A stretch of DNA of 64,000 bases, taken from positions 1,530,001 through 1,594,000 of the forward strand of contig NC_088943.1 in assembly GCF_033473495.1 (NCBI RefSeq). The letters are read 5' to 3'. This document shows, in pieces, positions 52,535 to 63,601 of the stretch (position 1 is the first letter of the stretch; the number at the start of each line of letters is the position of its first letter). Below the pieces are notes generated by a model. The model had not been told where the DNA came from, made no database searches, and worked only from the letters and a program-made list of their open reading frames with translations. The stretch comes from Cercospora beticola (taxonomy: Eukaryota; Ascomycota; Dothideomycetes; Mycosphaerellales; Mycosphaerellaceae). The position numbers were made by a program, and so were the translations under genes.

Positions 52535-54523
52535 TCAATAAGTCCCAACAACCTCAGGAAACAGTTCCGTAGAATTCCGATCAACCAAGATGAAGTCTTT
52601 TACGACTGCAGTACCATTTTCCAGCATAGCGATCTGCTCATCTGTGCAGCCCTCTCCTGGTGACAAGGTGTAGCAGTAATCCAGTGCCGGTTTCGGGACC
52701 TCCCGTCTCATATCACGAATATTCTGTGGCCCATTTGTCTGATATCTTTCGCTCATTTGAATCTTGCCAGTAGCGATGTCCAGATTGTTCAGAGCACGAT
52801 CGAATACACGAAAAGCAGTCTCACGTTGATATGCTGCAACCGCCAGTGGAGCATCGTACACAAGCGAGAAGGAAAAGTTCCCATGTTGCCGGACTTGCCC
52901 AGCAACGGTGCAAGAAGTGTTGACGCTGATCGGCGCGTAGCCTGCGGAGCGGAATTGAGAAGCATGGGCATAATTTACTCTGAGAGAGAAGTTTTCTCCG
53001 GCGAGCCAGTTCTGTGCGACAAGATTAGCCTAAGTTGGAAACATTGATGTTGAAACAGACTCACACAGCCATAACTACGATCGCCATACATCAAATGGAC
53101 TTTGATTCCACGATCGAGTAGGTATGCTATCCTGTCAGGATTCCGATGAAAAGCCTGTGCCGTAGACAAGGAAGCGTTCCTGACTGCTTCGGAGTACGAA
53201 GTCCAGTTCAAAGGTACACCAAGGTCGTCTTGTACATGCGGATGGTTGAGATAGCCTTCGTAGAATTGATCGAGAACACGGCTATTGCGCGAAGTGAAGT
53301 CGAAGATGTTGCGGCCAGAGACGTCTAAAGGTAACTGCCGCATCTGTTGAAAGTGTTAGTGGGCAACCCAGAGTGGCACCAATGAGGGAGATATCTGGAT
53401 GTGTTACCTTGTTACAAAGCTGATTAGCATCTGCGCAGACTTGGTTCACCGATGCGTTGGCTCCTGTTCCTTCACGATCGTAGATCTGAGATAGATTTCC
53501 GCATTTCCAAAGCTGGTCTAGGCATCCATCTTGCTTGTACAGCATATCTAGCATTTGACCGCGAATCGAAGCGTTGACGATTTCTATCTCGTAGGTGTTG
53601 TTCTGCACGATCTCTGGGTATGATTGGTACATCATTGGATCGGTGCATGGGCTTGTCATAAACAGTGTGTCGAGAGTCAGTACCATTTGTTTGCTCGCGC
53701 TCTGGCCATCTGTATTGCGAATACGTTCGTTCTGTCGCTCGAAATATTCGAAAAACGTCGGTCCAGACGAGCCACCATCGGTCGCCAGATTGTATCTCCT
53801 GTCTTTCGGCTCGTAGTGAGGAAACTCCTGCACCCAAGTTTGAAGGAAGTGCCACGTGCTGGCTGCTGCAGCAGTGAGAGTGGACACCACGTTTGTCTCT
53901 CCTGGTTTCGAAAAAGTTCCCACAAGAGATGTTGTGTTCTGCTTGGGGATCTCGTCTACATTGTTCAGCTCGGTAAATTCGTTGCTCACAAGATCCACAG
54001 TATAGTTCTGCAGAGAATTGTAAGAGAATCCAACACTGACGGGCTGATCCAAATACAGCATATTCGAGTCTGTGTTCCAAGACCATGAGTTCAAGCTGGT
54101 AGAGTTGGAATCCGGTTCGACAATGCATGGGCCATTGAGGACAAGTGGGCCTGACAAGGGAGACACGCCAACTGAGTGATATCAGCATCAATGGCACCTC
54201 CCGTGAATCTTGTACTTACGTCCACCCAGTTGGACGATTGTCAGAGGCGCGTTCCTGGGATCCTTTCGGCTTTCGAAGAACCAGAAAAATGTGTTGATCG
54301 GATCGGTCTGCTTAAAGCCGGAGTCCAGTAAGGTATCCGGAGGCAGATGAACGTAGCCTGCATATGCATTCACGCCCGGAGTGGTTTCGCAGATCGTCGT
54401 TTTCTTATAGCTAATGAGTGTGTTGCTAGAGTGCGCCTCGATGACTTTGACGCCACGAGGTGGTCCTGGAAACTGCCCGAAGCAGGGCAAAGCCAGGCAG
54501 ACCACGCTGATCAACTTCAGCAT
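52535..54523 (-). CDS. Secreted serine-carboxypeptidase (S10) homologue lacking the catalytic triad
   Basis: Four exons on the minus strand, 54220-54523, 53408-54171, 53065-53343 and 52535-53011, close to 607 residues. A signal peptide starts [17 protein letters not shown]. Length, order and conserved blocks fit fungal S10 carboxypeptidases: [50 protein letters not shown] and [16 protein letters not shown]. The active-site blocks are altered. The nucleophile region (usually ESYGGxYGP) reads [13 protein letters not shown], without Ser in the right place. The Asp block (usually YGDxDxxCNW) reads [10 protein letters not shown], with Ser for Asp. The His block (usually AGHxVPAYQ) reads APLAVAAYQ, with Leu for His. 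The reading frame and splice sites are clean, so this looks like a pseudoenzyme rather than a dead gene. Secreted binding or decoy roles are possible but unknown. Confidence 0.85.
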
Positions 54524-55178
54524 TGCCAAGTGTAATTGTTGTGAGTGGCTATATCGCGAGATTAGATGGCAGACAGCGATTGGCAAAGTCGCGAGGGAGC
54601 CTTTATCAACATTCCTGGTGGAGATGTATGCTTGTCATGTCTTCAGAGTCCAACGTGCCTCCGCAGCGACATCGACTGCCGAACAGCGATACAGGCACTT
54701 TCGGAAGTGCCGCAGCATGTTGTAGGAAAGTAAGTCCCTAATGCGGTAAACGCATGTTCTAGAAATGCAGTTAGGGCAGAGCAGTGCACGGGTAAAGCGG
54801 TGCATGAAACGGAGGCCTGCTTTGTATATTCCTTGGCATAGCCGCATCGATGCATGCCTCCTCTGCAGTTTCAGCTGAAATTCGGCTTATGGCATTCGTT
54901 TTCCAATTGTTGACTATCTATGGTCGAGGTGTTAGTTGCATATTTTATGAGTTTGTAGCAAGTTATTAAGTCAGCGAATTAGTCGATCATCTCCTCAAAA
55001 CCAGCTAGCCCCTGTTTCTCATTATGGAGACACGGATCAGCAGTGAATTTGCCCGGAATCTGAGTGAGAAGGACCGGAACAGGATTATCAAAGTCAGGCC
55101 AAGCCGTGGTCATGAGGAAGGCACTTACGCCGAGTCTCGTTCATGAATTTGGCGCATCATGTAATCTCGTGTCTGCAG
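54524..55178. other. Intergenic region, no gene seen
   Basis: About 650 bp containing the promoter of the carboxypeptidase homologue and the 3' flank of the dioxygenase gene. The middle (54.9-55.0 kb) is AT-rich. Confidence 0.35.
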
Positions 55179-56317
55179 CTAGAGCTGGGCCATGCCACCA
55201 TTCGAGTCCACTGGAGCCATACGAATATCGTATTTCACCTCCAGCTTAGCTCGGGAATCACCAGTGTGCTCCGCAAAGTTGACCACCAGCGAGTCGTGAA
55301 CTGCGCAGACGGCATCATTTTCTAAGTACTTGCTCTCAGCATCGTAGAGCTGCGTTGTGATAGGTTGATAGCCTTCCTTCAGGACCTTCACAACACGAGA
55401 TTAGTCGATGGCTGACGAGTGACAATGTCTTCCATACCATGAAGTGTATATGCGCTGGACGAAACGCAGGCTTGTCCATCAACTGAAGTAATTTACCAGC
55501 TGGACCAAGCGACGGTATCGGATATGGTGTTGGTCGAATGGCGTAGAAAGAATACTCGCCGTCTTCACCGGTAACGAACTTTCCGCAGAGGTTATGAGCA
55601 GCCTGATTCTCGTCTTGTTGTTCGTAAAGTCCTGACTTCTTGTTGGTCCTTCTACTGCACTTGAGGTAGAAACGTAGACCCACCATTCGTGGATGCCAAC
55701 CACACATCGATGACAGCATGAGCAATCGGCTTCCCGGTTCGTGCATCAAGAACCTTCCCATAGATGAAAGCAGTCTCAGCTCCATCGGCCGCTGTTTCTT
55801 GGATTGACGTTCCCATCTCGCGGACAGGATGATCTTTCTGGAAGAAGGGCCCCATGATCGCGCTTTGAGTGACTGCGTCTCCAGCTTTCGAGACTTTTTC
55901 ATGTGCGATTTGATCCATCAAGCTGAGTGTGATGTCAGTACATCTCAACCCTGATTATCTCGTCCATCCCACGTACGATTCTACCCCGAGAATACTGCAT
56001 GCTGCAAAAAGTTCGTATGGTTTGTCGTCGTTCACATGTACGGCCCACCTCAGAAACTGTTCGATTTTAGCTAGAGATACCCCGCAGCTATTTTGGGGTG
56101 AATTCACATCTATACTCTCCATCAATTCATCTGCTGTCAAGCCTGTCTCTCGTATAAAGTCGTGAAGATGGGAGATAAGACTAGTCATGATCTCTTTTGT
56201 TCTCGGCTGGGTCTTTGGGCCCATTGCCGCAATTGTACGGCTAGTGAAGTCTCCGTCCGGGCCAACTGCCTGCGTAACATTGGCGGGGAGGGGAAAGCCA
56301 TTGCAGCGTTGCGCCAT
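55179..56317 (-). CDS. Intradiol ring-cleavage dioxygenase (hydroxyquinol/catechol 1,2-dioxygenase type)
   Basis: Five exons on the minus strand, 56108-56317, 55977-56056, 55684-55922, 55438-55631 and 55179-55385, close to 309 residues. The N-terminal dimerisation domain includes AAMGPKTQPRTKEIMTSLIS. The catalytic core includes TQSAIMGPFFQKDHPVREMG, GLYEQQDENQ (Tyr ligand), IRPTPYPIPSLGPAGKLL (Tyr ligand) and RPAHIHFMV (two His ligands), so the Fe(III) site is complete. It opens an aromatic ring between two hydroxyls, giving maleylacetate or cis,cis-muconate. Intron 1 (56057-56107) is 51 nt and has no stop, so it reads through in frame, but removing it restores family spacing (MESID-FLRWAVHVNDDKPY). 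The start is the first ATG of a frame open to 56449; a missed first exon is possible. Confidence 0.9.
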
Positions 56318-57149
56318 TCTTCCACCTATGAGATTTGGAATGGCATATGGGCAATGTAGAGATTTGGCTAGTAGCCAGGTAGACGTAATGTTCGGGTCAT
56401 GTCCTCTCCTGAGTGTGCACGAAATAGATGTGTTGCGAGAGCGACACACTCTCTCTGAGTATCAGCTGCCATGTATGCCAAGGAATGTCCAACTTCGTTG
56501 TATTGTCCCAGCTGAACGTGTTGGTGCCAAGATGTTTTCCAGGATCGAGTGTTTCTAGAATTGGTACGCCGGGGGTCGGTTTATGAATTCTGAGGAGCAT
56601 TGGGAACCCCTGCGAACGCACACAGCTCTTTCGAGCACGGAAACGGTTTACCCGTCTACGTTGGTACTGGTGTACTCCTTTCGTTGCAAGGGCTCACTGT
56701 GCATTATCATGACTCTGATCAGAGTCATCGGTAGTTCGCATATGTAGTTCGTCGTGCCGAAGCTTCACAACAATCGATCGGGTTGCATGTGGAATGGCAG
56801 ATCTGGAACTCAGGTAGGTTTGGTCGTCATCTCGCATTGTAGGTCTGCCGAAACAGCAGTCAATGTTTCTGCCTAGATCGTCTTGCCAAGCTCTTCTGCA
56901 TTAGTTGTGAATGGAACATGGCCGGCTGGCTGATCGTTCCGATGCCCGCATCATCGTGTCATGCGATCGAAGATCGCGAAGACAACGTGTGTAGGTAGAT
57001 ATGAGCGTTTGCATGCCTTTGGAGACCACATCAAGGCCTCAGTACTTCCCAGTCAAGAAATTGCTGTTCTCTCCAGGACACTTGATTCCGTTGTCACTCA
57101 AACTTTTGCCTCGCCCTGGGAAACGGTCACATTCTTCGACTTCGCGATC
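56318..57149. other. Divergent intergenic region
   Basis: About 830 bp between the dioxygenase (minus) and the GXWXG gene (plus). The GXWXG frame is open from 56961, but homology begins at 57150. No other gene seen. Confidence 0.35.
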
Positions 57150-57656
57150 ATGGCTGCTTTCAAAGCCGCCATCAAAAAAGGCAGCGCAACACCAGAGGAG
57201 GCGTATGCCATCTTCGACGCTCTCGAAACCGTACCGATCGACTTCATGCTCGGCACCTGGAAAGGCTCCGAATTCTACACGGGTCACCTCATGGACGGCA
57301 AGTTGGAAAGTTCCAGCTGGTATGGCAAGAGGTTCAACGGGGTTGATCAAGTCGACCCACTTATGTTCAACGCAAATGATGGAGGCATATTCGCGTGTGA
57401 TCCAGTCGCCGCTTTCATGAACGCAGAGGCTAGAATTCCTGATATTCAAGAAAAGGTAGAAACACACCAGCCAGCTGCCCGCTTGCGGACAGTGGTTACT
57501 CGTGGCGAGCCGACTGCTGCGATGATATATAATCAACTCCCTATCATCGACTTCTTTCGCAAAGTGGACGATAACACTGTCCTCGGCTTGATGGACAATC
57601 CAACGATTCCAGGACACAACTTCTTTTTTGTACTTCGCCGCGCTGAGAGTGGGTGA
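57150..57656 (+). CDS. GXWXG/DUF4334 domain protein
   Basis: 168 residues from the ATG at 57150, chosen because MAAFKAAIKKGSATPEEAYA begins the conserved part; the frame continues upstream to 56961 with unconserved sequence. The GXWXG motif is MLGTWKGSEFYTGH (about residue 34), followed by SSWYGKRFNGVDQVDPLMF. The DUF4334 part contains TVVTRGEPTAAMIYNQLPII and ends HNFFFVLRR. The fold is expected to be a small lipocalin-like beta barrel that may bind a hydrophobic ligand; no enzymatic role is established. It lies divergent to the intradiol dioxygenase, so a helper role in aromatic metabolism is possible but only by position. Confidence 0.82.
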   Translation: MAAFKAAIKKGSATPEEAYAIFDALETVPIDFMLGTWKGSEFYTGHLMDGKLESSSWYGKRFNGVDQVDPLMFNANDGGIFACDPVAAFMNAEARIPDIQEKVETHQPAARLRTVVTRGEPTAAMIYNQLPIIDFFRKVDDNTVLGLMDNPTIPGHNFFFVLRRAESG

Positions 57657-58867
57657 TGCTGGAGCTAAGAGGGCTGGAAGGCGGAGCATACTTTGTATGA
57701 CGGACTTCGCCAGCTTTCCTCGATTGCAACATTTTGCACATGTGTGCGTATGTATATGTGCGTTTGCTCAAAAGTCGAATAGGACAACAGAGAAGACGGA
57801 GTCAACCGTGTCGATAGGACTTATCACTTTAGATACGTTCAATGGTTAGTCGTTGGCCTCCTGTTCGGCTGCCTTCGCAGTAACGTGATGAAATAAATGA
57901 CTATTGACGACCTTCGACTCTTCGAGTGGGCCATTTCCCGAGAGGAAACTGCACGAGTCGAAGCGAGCCACACTGAGCGTCGGGATATGCTTGCTCCGTC
58001 CCCAGGCGTTCATCTTGGCGTTGGTGATTGTGCAGAGGTTGGGCCTTGGCGATGTTGGTACCGAAGGATACTCCCTGTATCGGATGATATGCCGGTCGTA
58101 TCGAACCCGACGAGCAAGCATCATCGTCAAAATTTCTGGACCTACTACAGTACAATCTGTCACCTGCATTCGAGCATCGGATAGCAGGGTACAAGTCGCT
58201 CTCTGGGCATTTGCAGCCCTTTTGACGGCCGGTTTAGGTCAGCCTATTGGCAGGACAGCCACGAAAGGTTCTCGAGCTTATGTTCCTTGAACTCACGTTT
58301 GCAGATGACAGACTGTAGCACCCTTAGCTTTGCTCCTCGGGAGGCATCCCCAAGGAAGTGTTGAGAAGATAATGAACCTTTCCGAGCCGAACATCTTCGA
58401 GATGTCCGACGAAGCCTAGAAAGTTCCTGTTTTCTGCAAATGCACAAGAGATCATTCAGCTATGGTTCGGGTGGCAAACACGAGCGCGACCATCATGGTA
58501 CCTTCAGCTGAACGAATGAATGGGTGAATTCTGGAGTGCTCTCGGATGAAACCCTTCAGCGGTATTGGAAATCGGGTCTTGCACCCTGTGCTACCAGCCT
58601 GGCTGAACACGGCTTCTCGGTTGCTTCTCGATGAGGCAACTCTCTGTAGCAATGATATATTCATCGTTCAACGCAATCTGAAAATGTCGACATTGCGTGT
58701 CCTCATAACAGCATTATTTGCTTTGTTGCCCGGCCGTGTGTCGAGAATCACGCTTCGACGCATATTGAGAAAGCATGATGAAGGACGCAAAGAGCAGCGT
58801 GAGTTTCCAGTATTGGCCGCCATGAGTGACATTATATCGCTGACCAGACATCGCAACACAGCGGCTC
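57657..58867. other. Intergenic region, 1.2 kb
   Basis: No gene supported. A minus-strand frame at 57846-58169 has an ATG and 107 residues, with no recognised motif; plus-strand frames overlap it. Confidence 0.35.
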
Positions 58868-60767
58868 ATGGACCAGGAGCAATATGTTGATCTCGTCCCA
58901 GGTACCGAGTTGATGATAGATGGCGACTCAGATCTGCTAGTCCCACAGCCTTCAGACGATCCTCACGATCCCCTGAACTGGAAAGGATCTTGGAAAGCCA
59001 TGTGTATCGCAACCAGCACAGTGATCTCAATCACTCAAGGCTTTGGTCCTCTGGCTCTGGCTCCCATGTTTGGTGAATATGTGAAAGCGTTCGACTCGAA
59101 CCTTCACGATGTTGTGAAGTTCACTGGCGTGTGTATCCTGGTCCTTGGATTTAGCAACTTCATCTGGTACGAACATCTCTCGCTCGAATTTCACGAAGAC
59201 CTGGCTAACCGTTCTGTTTCAGGGTTCCGATTAGCACGACTTTCGGTCGACGGCCAGTGCTGATTTTCTCAACGATCATTTGCCTGATTTCATCGATATG
59301 GCGTGGCCAAGCAGCTTCGTACAATTCCTTCATGGGCGCATGTGTCCTGAACGGTATTGGAGCCGGCCCTGCCGAGTCTATCCAGCCTGCTGTTATCGCT
59401 GACATCTTTTTTCTCCGCGACCGAGGCTTCTGGAACACCTTGTACTGGGTGGCATATATGGGTGGTATGATGATTGGGCCGGTAAGAGATATCCGCTCGG
59501 AGTGACATTCGACTCAAAAGTAATTGTGAAGTACCGAACTGGCTGATAAGAATCTCTGTGCAGATCGTGAGTGGACCGATGGCTCTGCATCTAGGCTGGC
59601 GCAGCTTTTGGTGGCTGAATTCAGGACTGCTCGGCCTTTCGCTGCTCATGGTGATATGCGAGTGACAATCCGCCTGTGGCCGAGAGTCCAACACTGACTG
59701 CGTACATAGTCATGTTTCCCGAGACCAAGTGGCATCGCCAAAATCCCTTGGAGTGTCGCACTTCATCACCTGCATCCATGCAGAGCGATAGCAAGACTGC
59801 AAGTAGTGCTGATGCGATCGAGGTTCGTGCGCAGATCCATCTTTGTCGTACATGCCAAAGCTGACCACTATCAGGACTCGGAAAAGGAGACTGGACAAAT
59901 CGACTGCACTGCCATTCGAAGCGCCTCAGAGCCAGCAGCGACAGCGTGCCGTTATCCTTCGCTTGGCAAAGGAGCGCCTAGCTCATCTCAATGGGGCATT
60001 TATACTCCCACCGCCAATCCATGGAAAAGTGTCTTGCTCGATGTCTGGATCCCATGGAAGCTGTTCGCCTTTCCAATCGTGGAGTTCGCGTCGTTCGTCG
60101 TTTCTTGGTCTTGCAGTTTCTACTTGACGCTCAACCTTACGCAAGCACAGAATTTTGCAGCGCCGCCATACAACATGAGCTCGCAGACCATCGGATTCTT
60201 CAACTTCGCAATTGTAGTGGGCGCGATGATAGGGCTTGCAACAGCGGGTCCGCTCAGTGACTGGGTCAGCGCGCGATCCACGAAGAGAAATGGCGGAATC
60301 CGTGAACCGGAGATGCGGTTGCCGGCGATGAGTATGTTTCTTCTTTCGATCGGGAAACCACTAACTGACTGTGATTAGTACCTTACGTGTTGATCATGAT
60401 CTTGGGCAACTTCATCGTCGCCTTCGGCTATGATCGGAAATGGTCATGGGAGATCATCGTCCTCATCGGGTACACCTGCGCTGGCATTCAGGTGGCAGCC
60501 CTGCCAGCGATTGTTACGACATATGCTGTCGACTCCTACAAACCTGTCGCTGGCTCAATCATGGTCTCGATTACGGTCAACAAGAATGTCTGGGGATATG
60601 GTTTCGCGGAGTTTATTACGCCGTGGGTGATCAGATCTGGGTTTGTGCCTCCGATTATGACGAACATGTCCTTAATCACGCTGTGGTGCTTGTTCGGGTT
60701 TGTCTTCTTCTTTCATGGGAAGAGGTGTAGGACTTGGAGCAAGAATAGCTCGGTGCATAGGATCTGA
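58868..60767 (+). CDS. MFS transporter (DHA1-like) with an apparent one-base frame break
   Basis: Exons 58868-59166, 59223-59481, 59564-59650, 59710-59822, 59875-60331 and 60379-60767. All junctions use GT-AG and close in phase except between exons 3 and 4. Features are DPHDPLNWKGSWK before helix 1, PISTTFGRRPVLIFS (the MFS loop 2-3 signature), GAGPAESIQPAVIADIFF, GPIVSGPMALHLGWRSFWW, FPETKWHR, FPIVEFASFVVSWSCSFYL and DSYKPVAGSIMVSITVNKN, all as in fungal DHA1-type drug/H+ antiporters. After LSLLM (59650) the frame meets TGA at 59663, while FPETKWHR is in another frame from 59710. One extra G at 59651 would recreate a normal donor and join the frames. So the gene may be a recent pseudogene, contain a sequence error, or splice unusually. 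Confidence 0.75.
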
Positions 60768-61655
60768 ATAATCTCGATATCGAAGAGCAATTCAGTACTT
60801 TCGCGGAATTGTCTGGATTGACATCAGCCGAAGTCAAATGGGACACAAAGTCCGAGAAGCCGCGCCATTTCTGAAGGCCAGTTGTGAGACCTTCTCTCAA
60901 CGGGTCATGGCCGGAGTCTGTGGCAAGTTGCTGTGCCGCATTCCTTCGCACGGACAAAGCTGCCAGAAAGGTTTCATCGAGTCGCAATAGTGCCTCTCCA
61001 ACACCATGGAAGGGCGGCTACGATCATCGGGTGATAGGAGCTCGTTCCTTTAACCGAACATAATCCGAAGCGAGAATCGTAAGCAAACGCGCCTCGCGTT
61101 CTTGGCGACTACTCAAAAGGGTATCCTCAAAGCGGCGCAGACTTGCTCCAGCAAAGCTCTTTCGAATGTCCAGTTGCAATGGGCGCTTCTCGATCCTGAA
61201 TTAGGCTGAGGCACAGTTGCAATGTGCTATATTCGACCTGTGTTGGATGTGCTGAACTCTCCCTATTGGCTCTGTTGCTTGACTGAGTGCTGTTTAGCTG
61301 AGCGAAATTGACGCTTCTCAATGTTGACAGTGGGCCCGCTCTAGGTAGCACTGGCTCCTAGCAGAACCTCTGCGCGAGTTCTTTCGTTGTTCGGCCTGGT
61401 GGCGAGCGATACGCTCAGAATAAAGTGGTCCAGCGATGCGGACCTAGCTGGCACCGAGCACCGCTGCCGGGCATCAAGTTTGTTGGAAGCTCTGCGTATC
61501 AAGGTCAGATACTCTCTGCGATGATGCATAGGTAAATCACATCAACAAGATACGAAGCAGAAGGAATAACAAATACAGATACAAAGCTTTGAGCTCATCA
61601 ATGTGGGTACCCTCCATGCCTTGCCAGAATGTTGTGCTGAAAAAATGCAGAAATC
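60768..61655. other. Intergenic region, no gene seen
   Basis: About 890 bp after the transporter. Minus-strand frames at 60676-60987 and 61341-61529 show no protein-like features. Confidence 0.35.
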
Positions 61656-62102
61656 ATGTCCAGCTACAAGCTTTCTATAGTTGTTTATGGCATGGGCACG
61701 GATCCGAACAATCGATCGCATTGAGGACTGGCCATCCACGCACCAGGGGAGACTCACGGAGTCTTGCTACATGTCTTGATGATCGACAATCAAAATTTGA
61801 TCTATCAGTTTGACCTTCGTTCCGGGGTGTTGGTTCGGAGCAGAAGCTCCGAAGGATCTTTCGAAGTCTGCCATTTGAACCGAGAGCAGTCTCGACGGGC
61901 GATAAGAACCATACAAGAAGAGCCTGCTCCTCGTGATGGAGTGGAAAGGTGCCAGGATTGGGTATTGAGGGCCATCATAGCTTTGGAGGCGGAGGAATTG
62001 GTGCCTTCTGGAACATCTGACTGGATATCTGGCCTCGTAGGACAACCCGCGGAAGTCGTAGCGCGCGTTGTTGGCTCGCGCTGGACTGAAACCGATGCAT
62101 GA
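61656..62102 (+). pseudogene. Fungal hypothetical gene interrupted by a single in-frame TGA
   Basis: From the ATG at 61656 the frame runs MSSYKLSIVVYGMGTDPNNR, then SH, then TGA at 61722-61724 (codon 23), then GLAIHAPGETHGVLLHVLMI and on to a normal stop at 62102 (148 codons). The usual pattern in this family, as I recall it, is RSHW followed by G-A/F-x-H, so TGA stands where TGG (Trp) is expected: one G-to-A change. The rest is intact and looks conserved (ERCQDWVLRAIIALEAEELV), a common fungal protein of unknown function. The next usable ATG would lose the first 40 residues. The gene is probably newly inactivated; recoding or editing is less likely. Confidence 0.65.
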
Positions 62103-62124
62103 GGCGTTTAGGTTTCATGTGAAA

Positions 62125-62979
62125 TCATATAAATGTGTGGCGTATCAAGGCGTTGTCCAATGTTTGCATCATTTCGAAATGCGCTCGCTCGCTGGGCTCG
62201 AAGATTTCATCGAGCGCTTTTTTCCAAGTGTCGTTTCGAGCACGCATCCTTGCTTCGAAATAATCTCTCCCCGGCACACTGAACCCCGCAGCTTCCCAAT
62301 CAACGAAGCGTGTTATACACGCCGTGCTCGGGTTCACAAGAATGTTTCTGAGATGCAAGTCTCCGTGTGAAAAGATCTTCCGCTCGTCTGTGTTTCCCAG
62401 AATTTTCTCGATCAGGATCTCGTCCTCTGCCGTTAGTACTCCGCATGGTCTAGAGTTTCTCAATGCCATGACAAGACCTTCGTTATACTGCTGTCGAGAG
62501 GAATACAGCCCATATGAGACTTTCCCAGGCTTACATGGCAAATGCATGAACCAGATGTCCTTGCTCGCGCCTTGCCAAAGCGAACCGTAGAAATCTCCAT
62601 GGAGAGAGCCGAGCTCTCGCATGTACATCCGCAATTGGTCGATTACTTTCGTCTTCTGTGCAGAGTCGAATGTCTTCCAGAGAGAGCCAAGCCGTTCGCC
62701 AGGCAACCTGCTCATGAGGATGTAGCCATTACCATCTTGGGTATAGGCATCAATGACTTCAGGCACAGGTATGCTGGTGTTGCGAGCGACGAAGCGCATA
62801 GCCTCCGCCTCACACATCTCCACGCTGGCGCCGGCCTTCAGGATTTGGTCTGTCTCTCGGACAATGTAGATGCTCGGGCCCATGCTAGCAGGAAACAAGA
62901 GTTCTGCGCCATCAGGCACCACGATTTTGCCGGACTTTGACTGGAGTGCATCTTCTATCAAGGCATCAAGGCCGTCCAT
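62125..62979 (-). CDS. APH-family phosphotransferase (aminoglycoside phosphotransferase/choline-kinase-like)
   Basis: A single exon of 284 residues; the first ATG is at 62979, while the frame continues upstream to 63015 only through a GTG. The N-lobe shows IYIVRETDQILKAG (strand with the ATP-anchoring Lys) and CEAEAMRFVARNTSIPVPEV, with YILMSRLPGERL as hinge. The catalytic loop is IFSHGDLHLRNILVN (HGDLHxxN), and FVDWEAAGFSVPG carries the metal-binding Asp (DWE replaces DFG). The kinase-like core is therefore intact. Fungi have many such genes; substrates are usually unknown and antibiotic resistance should not be assumed. It converges tail-to-tail with the TGA-interrupted gene, 22 bp apart. 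Confidence 0.87.
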   Translation of the reverse strand: MDGLDALIEDALQSKSGKIVVPDGAELLFPASMGPSIYIVRETDQILKAGASVEMCEAEAMRFVARNTSIPVPEVIDAYTQDGNGYILMSRLPGERLGSLWKTFDSAQKTKVIDQLRMYMRELGSLHGDFYGSLWQGASKDIWFMHLPCKPGKVSYGLYSSRQQYNEGLVMALRNSRPCGVLTAEDEILIEKILGNTDERKIFSHGDLHLRNILVNPSTACITRFVDWEAAGFSVPGRDYFEARMRARNDTWKKALDEIFEPSERAHFEMMQTLDNALIRHTFI

Positions 62980-63601
62980 ATCGCCGGTCCAGCTGATCCT
63001 TTTGTGGCAGGCCACACCTATGACCGTGACCGCACCCAGAGCCGACGGCGATGAGTTTGTGTGGCGGCACGCGAGATGGCGAAAACCCGCAAAAGCAAAT
63101 TAGTGATCCGCTTTGCAGTGTCCAAAAACGATGTCCTGACCCCGGTGGACGTGGAGGTGAAGTGAGCGATACGACGGAAGCTGTTCTGATGTGTTCTGGG
63201 GTTGCCAAGCTCCATCGCAAATGCCTCTTCCCAATCAGCTGGACCGTTCACAATTTGTCAAGAGACATCTATCATGATGTCCACGTTGACCCAATGAAGG
63301 TTATACCATCCTCAGGTCCTCTTCCGCCCCCGAATGGCTCTGGAATCACGGTGGTGGCTCCGACGCGAAGCTGTCACGGCCGACCCGCAACAGCGACGTC
63401 ATGCCACCGTCCACATCAGCTCTCGAACTCTCTCATGCTCATGCTCTCACCTTTGCATCACTACGAAGAACTAGCAAAATGTCGCTACATCGCACGGTAA
63501 GTCACTACTCTCAGCTATTCTCTCTCCTTCAAATCCACACCAATCTCTCTGCCAATCTCTCGTACTCCTTCATATCCTATTACAGTACACAACCAGTCAC
63601 C
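62980..63601. other. Divergent intergenic region
   Basis: About 620 bp with promoters of the phosphotransferase and the TIM-barrel gene. No gene seen. Confidence 0.35.

Noticed and set aside
58546..58890. Plus-strand frame overlapping the start of the MFS transporter
   Set aside because: Different frame from the transporter and no motif; probably chance or leader sequence.
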